This document shows positions 17,164 to 29,100 of a DNA stretch of 64,000 nt, piece by piece. Below the pieces are notes generated by a model. The model saw nothing but the letters and a program-made list of their open reading frames with translations, did not search any database and was not told the DNA's origin. The first letter of the stretch is position 1; every line of letters starts with the position of its first letter. Source of the stretch: Undaria pinnatifida (taxonomy: Eukaryota > Sar > Phaeophyceae > Laminariales > Alariaceae); assembly GCA_012845835.1 (NCBI GenBank), contig JABAKD010000030.1, positions 13,185,580 to 13,249,579 on the forward strand, written 5' to 3'. A program made the position numbers and the translations under genes.

Positions 17164-20100
17164 ATGCTTCAAGGAGCGCGCCCAGGCTCTTCCGGGATGA
17201 TCCGACCCTCCCAATCCCAGCCCATCTTGCGCGGGTACGGGGAGGGGACCCGCCCGGGCACCGCCGGTTCGAGCGTGCCGGGCAAGTGGGAAGGGAGCTG
17301 CATTCCGGACTACATCACCAAAGAGAAGCAGGTGCTCCGTTTCTTCGCGTATTTTCAAGAGCCCGTTCATGAGGGTGGGAGCATGGATGCTACGGGGTTC
17401 CGCGTGCGGAAGTTCAGCATCATGTGAGCTTGAAATAGAGCACGGGAAGGGGGGCGCATACTACAGTGTAGCTTATTACTGGGGGGGGTGTCTCGAATCG
17501 AGAGCACTCCCTTTCGAAGGGCACTTCCTACCCTAAACGGGCGCCCCCTTTGTAATACACGGGGGGGGAGGGGGGTCCCCGCCTTAGGCCCATAATACCG
17601 ACGGAAACGCGGTACGAAACCTGGTATAAAATTACGGACGAAAAAACGCTTCACGCCCCATTTTGTGTATTTTTGTTTTACCGCACCCCCCCCCCCGAGG
17701 CAACACGAGGTGTTTACAAAGACTTTGCTTTGGCTCCGTACGCAGCGCAGGCGTTCTTTAAACAATTTCCACTGATCGTACGAAACAATGCACCCCTCTC
17801 TTCGCTCTGTACTTCCCTCCACACACACTCCCCCCCTCCCCCCTTCCGTTACCCTCCCCCGCCCTTTCATTCCCCCCCCCCTTACCTCCCCCAACCCCCC
17901 CCCCTCCGTTGCCGCCTCCACACTGTAGGTACTTCCTTTCTGACAGCACCATCTCAATTGAAGAACCTCGGATCACCAACAGCGGTCTGACCCAGGGGAA
18001 ATTCATGAGGCGCTTGCAGGTGTCCCGTCCCCTAAACGCTTCGAAACGTGACCCCCTCGTGGTGGGTGGGAGTCCAACCCCCGTCCGAGCAACGGGTGGC
18101 GGCGGCGCCGGCGGGGAAGGAGAAGGGGGCGTTATTGGGGGGGGAAGAGGGGGCGTTAACAGTAACAACAACAGCAGCGGTAACTGCTACAACAAAGGTA
18201 ACGGCAAAGGCGCGTGTCGCCCTACCCGCGACATTTATGCTCCCGGAGACTTTGGAGTGGGGGAGGAGGTGTGGATTCACGGACGCCGGTTTCGGATAGT
18301 GGATGCTGACGTGACAACCCGAAAATGGTTTAAGGTTAACCTCGGTCGTGAGTTGAAGGAGAAAGAGGACTATCCCGAAGATGGCTATGGAGCGCAGCGG
18401 GCGAAGGTGTCCATCCCGAAGAAGAGGTGAGAAGGTCTTGGGGGGCGGGGGTAGGAGAGCTCGTGTTAGGAAGGTGTGGGGCTTGGGGGCAGGGGGGGGG
18501 CGGGGGGGGGAGGGGAGGTTGGAAAGAGACGGGGGAGGGGGAGTGGAAGGGATATTCTGCTAGACTAATTCAGTCAATGATGAGCCAACCGGGGGGGGGA
18601 GGAGGGGGGGGTACAAAGGGGTGGGGGGGGGGTGTACAAATTTGGGGGGGGGGGGAGGGGGAAGGGGGGGGGCGGGGGTAGGTCTATAAGAGGCGACAAG
18701 CTAGTAGACGGAGTGGGTCAGAGACGAACCAATAGGGCGTGTGTCAGGTGGGGGGGGTACTAGTATGAGTGGTACAAGCGCAGCAATATGAGTGTTTTGT
18801 GGCGATCGACACGCTAGTTGTATGGGTAAAGTATGCGGGAAGACGTGCGAGTGTCCCACGAGCCCTGAGATTTTAAGGGTGCTGGTAACATCGGGTGGCG
18901 TGGGTGTGCCGGGGCGGGGCAGACTTTACCTTTTTAGCACTGTACTGTCGATATTAAGACAAAACACTTGGAACTAGACTAACAGGTATTGATAGCAATA
19001 ATATTATGGGGAGCGGGCGGGGGGGGTGATGGGGGGGGCTTGTGATGACGCGAGTGCATCCGTGGGGTAGCTTGTGTAGTGCTCCGGTTCGGCCGCTATC
19101 TACTGTCGGCGGAGCTTGGCAGCACGCGGGCTGCAGACAAAGCCCGGCTGGGTGGGAGAGCAAGAACGGCACCTCATCAACAAACTTGAGAGGAATGAAA
19201 GAAGATCGAGGTGGGAGTGCGGATATCGGTGATGAGCCCGGGATGTGGCGTCGACGGCACTCACGCCCGTGACGCCGATTTGTGGTAACACTTGGTAACA
19301 AAACATAATATAATTTATTGATTGAGCTTCCATGTATCTGGTCACCACTCGTGGGTCAGAAGGATCCGACCCGACCCGAACGGTGATATTTGAAACACTT
19401 CTAATCCGACTCGTTCCGACCCGTAACATTTCGAACCATTTCTTGGCAATCAACCCGCGATATTTCGGGAACCTCCTGACCCGATCGGCGAGGAAGGTCA
19501 TTTCCCGAGAAAACAATCCATTAATTCACCCCTTTATGAAGCTTTTATCTTGGTCTACCGTGTTGCCGCCGTTGTTTTTTTTTTGTCGAAATGAAAAAAA
19601 AGGTCGATGATGCCGGCCCGTGAGAAGGGAGAGTTCTACAAGAAGGACAGGAAGGTTCTCAGATTTTTCTGCAAGTACAAGGACAGCCGCCTGCAGGGAG
19701 ACAAGCGCGACTACATACTGTACTATTACCTCTTGAACGACACCGTAGAGATCAAGGAGGTGGGTGGGTGGGGGGGGAGAGGGGGGGGTTGACTGGGTGG
19801 GAGGGGGTGAGATAAATGGGACTGGGGGGGGTTGATGGGTGGGGTAGTGGATGGGTGGATGGCTGGGTGGGTGGATGGCTGGGTGGGTGGATGGCTGGGT
19901 GGGTGGAGATGGCTGGGTGGTGGATGGCTGGGTGGGTGGATGGCTGGGTGGGTGGATGGCTGGGTAGGTGGATGGCTGGCTGGGTGGGTGAAGTAGCGGG
20001 TAGATGGGTGAGTGGGTGGATGGGTGGGTGGGTGGATGGCTGGGTGGGCGGGTGGGTGGGTGGGTGGGTGAGTGGGTGGGTGCGTGCGTGGGTGGGTGGG

Positions 20101-23100
20101 TGGGAAAGTGGAGGGGTGGGAGGGAGGGTGGGTGGATTCTCGGGTGGGTGGGTTGGCTGATGGCCGGGTAAGGGACGGAAACGCTCGACCTAGGGGCTGT
20201 TCCGCCATAACTGAACTGCCGCTTGCGGCAAGCCTTTGCTGACAATACGACGGTGGTGAGATCTGGTAGACACCTCGTGCAGCTATTGTCGTGTTGCCTT
20301 GAAAGTTGGCCTTGTCCCACGGGCCATGTTAATGACGTGTTGGCAAGTGCAGCATTATCCCTGACCCAAACCCAACTCCTACCCCTCTCCCTCTCTCACC
20401 AACGCGCGCTGCACCATCTCCTACGTGTTTTTTTTTTTGTTGTCCCACTCACTGGTACCCTTCTCTCACCTTGTCAAACGAACGAAACCGTCTCAGGTTG
20501 CGGCAGAGGGCCGACATAACTTTCCCAACCTTCTGCGTCGGCAAAAGCTACCTAAGGATTCCATGTTCGTCCCCACCGGGTACGGAGGCGTTATCTCCCC
20601 GAGGGACCCGCAGGTGGGTCGAAAGCGACGGTATAATGTGACCCTTTCTCCGGCTGGGGACGGGGGGTCCGATATTGCATCGGGGGAGGGTCTGATGATT
20701 GGACCGGGAGGCCGGGGGGGGGGTGCGAGGGGGTCCGATACTGGATCGGGGAGGTCTACATTTGGACCGGGTGGGGTCATGGTGCACTCGATATCATAAA
20801 TGGTGGTAGTTTTATGACTACATGAAGTAGGTCCTCGCACTCCTGCGATGCCGGAACGGAGCACGTCGGGTTTTTGAAACGACCAAACAGACATGTCTTG
20901 CATCGAGCGCGAAGCGCCACGAGGCGTTCAGCGAGCCGCATGAAGCGTGGGCTGCATCCTACTAAGAAACCGTTTGCGAGGCGGACTTCGGCACCTTCTG
21001 CGTACTTGCTTGCACATGGATGATAGCTTTGGATTACTTCATTTGTTTTATGGTGTGTGACCGTGTCCAAACACAGCAATGGGTATACTATGCAACTGCC
21101 TCGTGGGTGCATGATCATTTCCACACTACGTGATACGACCACCCCCCTTACGCGGACGCAAGGCTGTCCACCCCGCACGATATATACACAGTAACTCACC
21201 ACCATTCATGTCCGAAACAAAGCGGTGGCATGATTCGTCTAGCTCACGCAGTAAGTTGCGCGTTTTGCAGAGTCGTTATCAACTGACGCCAACCTCGGGG
21301 GGGAGAGGGTGGCGGGAAGTCCACGATTGGTCCGAGGGTCCGATATTGAACCTCGAGGAATCCAAGATTGGATTGGGAGGGTCCGATGCTCGACCGGGCG
21401 AGATCCGAGATTGGACTAGGAGGGTCCGATGGAGCGGGTAGGTCCGACATAAGACAGGTGTTGCTGTGGCGGTGGTCCTTGGTTTGTGTCGAGCGAAAGC
21501 ATAGTACAGTAAATACTAGATAGGAAGTGTGTGAGGGAACGTCCTGTTTCTACAGCTCACGGGAGCGTATGACGCTCAGAGTTCTTGCTATGTAATTCAA
21601 GAGTAAACGACCACACCAGCAACAACATCACAAGCAACAACACCAATATCAACACCACCAACACCACCAACACCAACACCAACACCAACACCAACACCAA
21701 CACCAACACCAACACCAGCACCAACACAAGCACAAGCACAAACACAAACACACACCAACACCAACACCAACACCAACACCAACACCAACACCAACACCAA
21801 CACCAACACCAACACCAACACCAACACCAACACCAACACCAACACCAACACCAACACCAACACCAACACCAACACCAGCACCAACACCAACACCAACACC
21901 AACACAACACCAAAACACCGACACCAACACCAACACCAACACCAACTCCAAAAGACCGACACCAAGACCAAAACCAACACCAACACCAACACCAACACCA
22001 AAACACCGACACCAAGACCAAAACCAAAACCAGCACCAACACCAACACCAAAACCAACACCAACACCAACACCAACACCAACACCAACAACAACACCAAC
22101 ACCAACACCAACACCAACACAAACACAAACACACACCAACACCAACACCACCCCCCCCTCCCACCACCATGACCACCACGACCACCACGACCAATGGCAT
22201 TAGCGAGAGCGCGTGAGCAGCGTGACATGGGAGGACCTCCTTTGTGGGGAGGCTATAAACGTTTACGGCCGACACCTGCTCCTGATGGCGTGCGACTCTA
22301 GCACGAAGGACTGGTACGCCAGGAGGGGCGTGAAGCAGCGCACCCTCACCGTTAGCCAAGGAGAGGTGGAGGTGAGACTTTTCAGTCTTTCATTTCGCGG
22401 CCGCCATGGATCTGTGTGCAGAGCAAACGGCTTATCCGAACATAGAACATGGACCTATTCTTGTTTGTTGCTGTTATTTTTACTATTGCGGGTGGCTATA
22501 GCACCCAGAACCCACGATATACACCAATATATATATATGTATCCCAGGGCTTTTCGCGGGTCAAAACCCGACCAGGGGTCGGGTCAGAAAGTTTTCAAGT
22601 TCTCGCAGGTCGAGTCGGGCCGGGACAGGAGGTGTTCGAAACGTCACGGGTCAGCTCGGGTCGGGTCAGCAGTGTTTTAGGCTATGTCCATTCCGCGCGC
22701 GCGAGTTGGGTCTCGTACGTAGCGCGTCCTGGTACGCTTTTGCGACCGCTTGGGGTTTCGCTCGCGAGGTCTTTGACTCTTCCGCCTTCAACCCCGGCGC
22801 TTTCGTACTTTGTTTTTGTTTCTATTTTTCTGCATAGTTCCCGTTTTCCCTTCTCTGCCCCCGTTTCCTCGCTAATCTGTGGAAGTGATAGCTCTCGCGC
22901 CTGTCAATCCCGCTATTCGCTGGAGTGTTCTGTACCCTTTTTCCCGTCTCCCGTTCTTCGTTTGAGGTTTTCTGCTGTAGCATTTTCCTGAGTCTTCGTA
23001 GCCTCGCAGAGGGTAGAGGTGTGGGAGTAGGTTGTGAAGAGCCGCATGTTCGAGTCATGTTCTAGACCGTGGAACCGATGCTTCCCCGAATCTTCCATAT

Positions 23101-26100
23101 TTCTGCATATACGGCTCATCAGGGTGGGCTAATGTTATGGTATTGCCCGGGAATCCTGATCGGGCCTGACCCATTATGCGTTTTTTTTTTTGTGTGGTCT
23201 TTTTTTTCGGGGTGGCCAGTGCCCCAATAAGCAAACTTTGGCACCAAACTATGGCCACTTTTCCCAGTTAGGCCACAGGTTTGGCAACCAGGCGCCATGT
23301 TTTGCCTATTTTTGTCCGCTATGTTATGCGAGCAACAGCGAAATACCAGGTATGCAGCAGGATACTCCAAATTTCCACCGCTAAAGTCAACCGATTTTGG
23401 TGCGTTTACGTATTAGGCGCGGCTCGCGACTCCCAACGCCGAGTGGGAATCTTACCCCAGCTGTGAACCTACCCAACGCCAAAACTAGGGGTGGCATAGG
23501 CGCCCTATGCTACACTTCGCTTGTTTTGCTACCTTATTGCCCCAATTTTCGCCTGTTTTGCCACCCTTTGGCCCAAAATTTAACTTATGGCTTTGCCTGT
23601 GGCCCCCAGAGCCAATTATGTCAATAACTATGCCCACATAATGGGTCAGGCCCTAAAGCCTGACAAGGCGTAATATCTAGATACTGAAATGATATAAAAG
23701 GGGTTTCGCATGTCTTTGAAGGCATGTGCGTATAGGAAAAAGGAGATGATGCCTTTGCTTCGACGAATTGAACGCTATTCAGTGCGTCCGTGGCGTGTGT
23801 GGCACTATTACAAGAGCTTATCCAGTACAAGTGTGAGTGACCAACGTGGAACCTGCCTAGTAGAGAAACCTGCAAAGAAAGGGTGGCCTGTGTCTGTAAC
23901 GGCCCCTAAATCCTATTATACTATCACGTGTCGGACCGGGTCACGCTGATCAGATCCAGTCCGCGAGACTTGACCTCACCAGTGAAAAATCCCTGATATA
24001 TCCCACTGCTTTTGCAAAACATGCTTGATCCTGAATACCGCGTTCCACCGTGGCTAGTCATAATTTTCAAGGGTGGTGATTGTGTTTGCTGTCTGACAAC
24101 GTCAATCGCTCGTCGTGTACACGGCGCAGAAATACTGTTATTTTTTGCCCGACCGCTGCTGTCATGCATGACGATGTAGGACCACACGGAGGTGCTTACC
24201 CCTGCCTACAACGGGTACGGCAACGAAGACGACCTGTACGCCATGGGCCTATCTCTTGAGCCCCTAACCAAGGAGGTCAACCATGAAGAATACGAGAGGT
24301 AAAAAACGTAAAGGAATAGGCGGGGGGGGGGGGGGTATCCTAAACGGCCGGTTTAACGTAGAGCACGTTCGTTTTGTCTGCTGTTTTTTCTTAGCGTGGT
24401 TGGAGGAGAAACCCAATCGCCAGGGATGATGAACACTGACCACTACTCCTCTGCAAAAAATCTAAAGCGCTGACCTCACCATTCGCCGACTGGTCACACC
24501 ACCCCTGCTATGCTACCGCAGGAAGAGTTCAGCCGTAAGCCCGATTAATTCTCGCGATCCCAGCACTGGTATACTGGTATGGTATACACACGGGTACTGG
24601 CCTAAGCACAGGTAGAGAGCACACATATGACGGTTGCACCAACATTGTTCCATGCTGGAAGCTTTAAGCCGCATGAAAAAGTATTGATGACCACCACCAA
24701 AATCTGGCGATGACCACCGCCAAATTCTGGCGATGACCACCACTAAATTCTGGTTATGACCCTTAGGTACCAAATTCTAGCAGTTGTAGTAAGGGCGGGG
24801 ATAGCATTGACGACGGTAACGAACCGATTCTTCTCCGTTTTGTTTTGTTTAAATCAGGTTCCTGAAGGGAGACAAGAAGGTGCTCCGCTTCCGGGCTAAG
24901 CTTCGAAACGTGACGAACAACGACAAAACCAGGGACTTCGTCATCAACTACTGTGAGAAAAACACGAATTATACCCTAAGGTGCTGTGAGAGGACCGTTT
25001 CTTTTCGACGCGTCGAAAAAAAAAATGTTTTTTGGTGTTACTTAGTGTTTCAGTTCGTTTTTTTTGTGATCCGACAATGCACAGCGTGATTGACAAAGCC
25101 CAAATAGACGACGAAACAACAGAACGTTTAGATCAATGTCAAAGTTTTAGTGCACGAGGGGGGCGGTCAGACAAGGGGTCAAACCACGGTCTACATTTTT
25201 ATTTGACGCGTCAAGCGCTACTTTATCCTAAATATACTGGTTCGAGTGTACGGGGACGGTCAGTCAAGGACTCGAACCGCGGTTTACGGTTTTTTTTCCC
25301 GCCAAGGGCTATTGTGTCTTTATAATACTCGTCTTAGTGTAGGAGTGCGGTCAGTCAAGGGGTCAAACCGCGATCTTGTAGTTTTTCCGGACGCGTCAAG
25401 GGCAATTTATGCTTTGATGTACTAGTTCTACTGTACGGGGACGGTCACTCAAGGGATCAAACCGCGGTTTCCTAGCATTCATGCATGTCATGTGTGTATG
25501 TGGTAATACCGTCTGCAACCCTGTTATCGCCTGAGGTGTTGCTCTGGCAAGCCTGTAAAGGCCCAGGAATAGAAGTGTGGGAAAAGGATGACGTAACGCT
25601 TGGAAGGCCTCCATGCGAATGAGGAACAGGGGCTAAGAGACGCGCGGCGTGGTCCGCATCTGCTATACGTGGTGCACTAAAGGAAACGCAACGCCTTGCC
25701 GAAGGAACAAAACTAGCTTTATCAACAGGCGTTAACAAAAGCTGACCAATATATGATGTTTTTCTTTAATTGATATAGGACCTGCTCTGGGCTAGGAAGA
25801 ACGTAAACCCCACCGCTCGCTGCGTACACCCCCCCCCTCTCGCCCGCACCGGCCGCCGGATGCCACTTCCCGCCATGTTTTTCAACACGTCGCTCTGCCC
25901 GCCACCCCTGTGATGCTCGTCCTCTTCAAATACCGTTCAGTCCTGGCAGATGACACTTTGAGCGTGTTCGAACCACCCGTGCGCAACAGCGGAGTCGTCG
26001 GCGGTCTCTTCTTGGCCAGAGGTGCGAAGGGTTAAACCGTCGACGTATCAGTCAGATAACGATTTAGGTCGTCGAGATCCAACGACCTAGCATCTAGATC

Positions 26101-29100
26101 CACGACGCAGATTATCTAGATTCTATATTTGCCTCTATTATGTGACGATCTAGATCGTGTAGATCCTACCCGCGCAAGGGTCGTATCAGACAGCATCCCG
26201 ATCGGCAAAATTTGCGCGCAAGAGTCGTTTTCGTAGAGCTCCCATCCGGAAAAACGTGACCTAGGTCTTGCAGATCACACCAAGGATCCGTCTGCCCGAG
26301 AGATCATCGTCAAAGGTCTAGATCATCGAATGGGGATCTGATGTGATCTGATCAGTCAGTTGGTCGAAACGTTCCCCCCCCCGTCTCCCGTACCCCACAC
26401 ATCTCTCCTTGCGACAAATAATCACGTCCACACAAGCAACCCCCTCACCCCGTCTTCCGTTCCCCTCAAATTTTTCCTTGCACACATAATCAGCAAAATA
26501 CCCCCTCCTCGTGCCCCCCCCCCCTCCGCGAAAGCCCTCATTAAGACCAGGCAAACACAAGCCCCCTCCCCCCCCGCTTGCCCCCCTGTCCGAAAATCCC
26601 TCCTTAACCAAAACCGAACAATTTTTAAGGCAAGTACAAGAAATACATTCCCGCGGTGGGGCAGCAGAAAGAAGGCACCCGCCTCTCGGAAAAGATCACC
26701 ATGGACGGGGGCCTGCTGGAAGCGGCGATTGGGCTGGGGGGGCAGCTGAGCCGCTGGCTGAAACCGACAGACTTCCTCCCAGGCATGGTGATAACGTTCG
26801 AGATGCCTTCCAGCGGCTCCAAACTCTTCACTCTAGAGATCCTGGGACACGACGAGTACACTCGCAAGTTGCTGGAAGACAAGGTGGGGGAGGCGGGGAG
26901 GGGGTAGGGGTCGGCGGGAAGCAGGAAGAGAAGAAGGAAGAGCGGAATGAGGAGGTTAGGGAGACATCGAATATGTTGGCATAGCAGTCGTCATTGCTGA
27001 TGCTGTTGTTAACCTATCTATCCCCTCCCATGCCTCCCCCGCCTTCTGCCACACGAAACCCCCATACAACAGGAAATTTTCCCGCAGGAGTCGGCTCATT
27101 TGGCGGTTACACGCCTTGCAGAGGCGTTTTCTTCCGCGAAGCTCCCAGTGCGGTCGGTTTTCCGCGCCAATGACCATGCGATGGCGGTAAGTCAGCGTTC
27201 GCGTGTTTTGTTTTCCCCGCGAAATAACGCCTATATCCAGGGCATGGAAAACCTCTTTTTTCCGGGGCATATGACGAGATCCTCGCACGTGTTTTTGTTC
27301 TTGTTGCTTGTTTTACGCGACAAGGAACGTTGTTTGTTGTGTACCTTGTGGTAACTGCCTGCTTGCAGCTGTGTGCGTGATAGGCGCTCGACAGGTTTTT
27401 CGGGGCTGCTGTTTTCGGCATTACGTCCGACATTCGGCAGTCACCGAAACGCGCATCATGTCTATAATAGTCTACTGTATTGTGTATTATCGCGTATCGA
27501 TGTCTCCTTGTTCGCGCCACTCTTACCACTGACCACCACCCTTATCCCCGCCCTTAATCCCGCCACCCCTCTCATCACCACCGCCACCGCCATCACTACC
27601 ACCATCACTACCGCCACCACAACCAACACCATCACCATCACCATCACCATCGCCATCACCGCCCCCCACCACCACGACAACCTCCCCCGCCACCATCACC
27701 ACCACCACCACCACGACAACCTCCCCCGCCACCATCACCACCACCACCACCACCACCACCGCCACCGCCACCGCCACCACCATCACCAACACCAACACCA
27801 CTGACACCACAACCACCACCACCACCACCACCAACGACAACAACCACACAGGGCGCGATCAGCGAGGCGAAATTCATCCGCACCCTGCGTCAGATCGAGA
27901 ACGAGGCGATCCAAGCCCCCTCGGCGAAGGCCGGCGCCACCCCTCTCTCCAACGAGGCAAGGTTATACGCCATACATCATAAGAAGCTACTGCTATATAA
28001 CCGTTGTCGCGCAGACTGATTCTACGATAGTCCCCCCCCAAACCAGGGATTTTCTTGAACGAACGCTTCATCGATGCCCGACAGGGGGAAGCATACACTT
28101 AAAAGAAAACGTCTTTACGTATTTTCTTGTTTGCGAAGCAAGGGACTATCAAACCATGACGTCAGGGTGGCAATGGGCACCGTATTTCAGGACACACGGC
28201 CGGGAGTTGGATCCAAAATCGGCGATTTCGTTGAAGAACAGTTGGGGGGGGGGCGCACCGTAGAGCGATCCTGCAGCATTACCGAGATGATATTAGTAGC
28301 TTCTTAGTAGCATGAATCTGAGTGTCGATCGTGATCGCTTACAACATTACAAAAAAACACAAAAATAACGAAACAAAGGGCAACAAAGTAAAACTTCGAT
28401 GCCTCTCTGCAATTCGATTTACACTGTCATGGGAGCGGGGGTGGGATGGGGCGGCAGGAGCGGGGGCGGGCGTCGGGAATAATATCGTACTACGTTGTAA
28501 CGCAAGCTATTGTAGATTTGTGTTTTGTGTTTTGTTTGTCGTGTGTGGTTGGAGACGCCCGTATTCCTGTCGCATAGTATAATAGGATTAAGGGGCTGTT
28601 ACATGACACAGGCCACCCTTTCTTTGCAGGTTTCTCTAGGCAGGTTCCACGTTGGTCACTCACTTGTACTAGATAAGCTCTTGTATTAGTCCCACACACG
28701 CCGCGGATGAACTGACCGCGTGCAAATCCGCGAAGCAAAAGCATCATCCCCTTTTTCCTACACGCACATGCCTTCAAAGGCATGTGATTCCCTTTTATAT
28801 CCAGCCGTATCCCATATATTACGCCTTGTTAGGCTTCCAGGATAATACCATATTGCGTTTTGGTCAACTTTTTCTCCCCACAACGTCAAATATGACGGTA
28901 TAATGCCGGGATGTTCTAGTCTTCAACCACCGCGAAAATCATGTCACACTATATCCAAGTTGTGTGACTAACGTGCGTGTAGTGCTAATGGGATTAGAAA
29001 GTCGTCAAGGTAATACTTGGTAAAAAAAAAGGTGTATATATACGTGTTTGTGTTCGCCGATACAACAGCACGCGTTTGTTTGTCGGTTAAACCCAACGGA

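Noticed and set aside
19526-20320. 264-codon Pro/Thr/His-rich minus ORF
   Set aside because: Antisense of the GGGTGGAT minisatellite in EFHC intron 3; the other strand carries the phase-matched exon 3.
21598-22170. CRISPR-like array
   Set aside because: Uninterrupted short simple repeats with no unique spacers, in a eukaryotic intron.
21557-22359. Long Trp/Cys/Val/Leu- or Asn/Thr-rich ORFs on both strands
   Set aside because: They are translations of the CCAACA hexanucleotide array in an intron; openness follows from composition.
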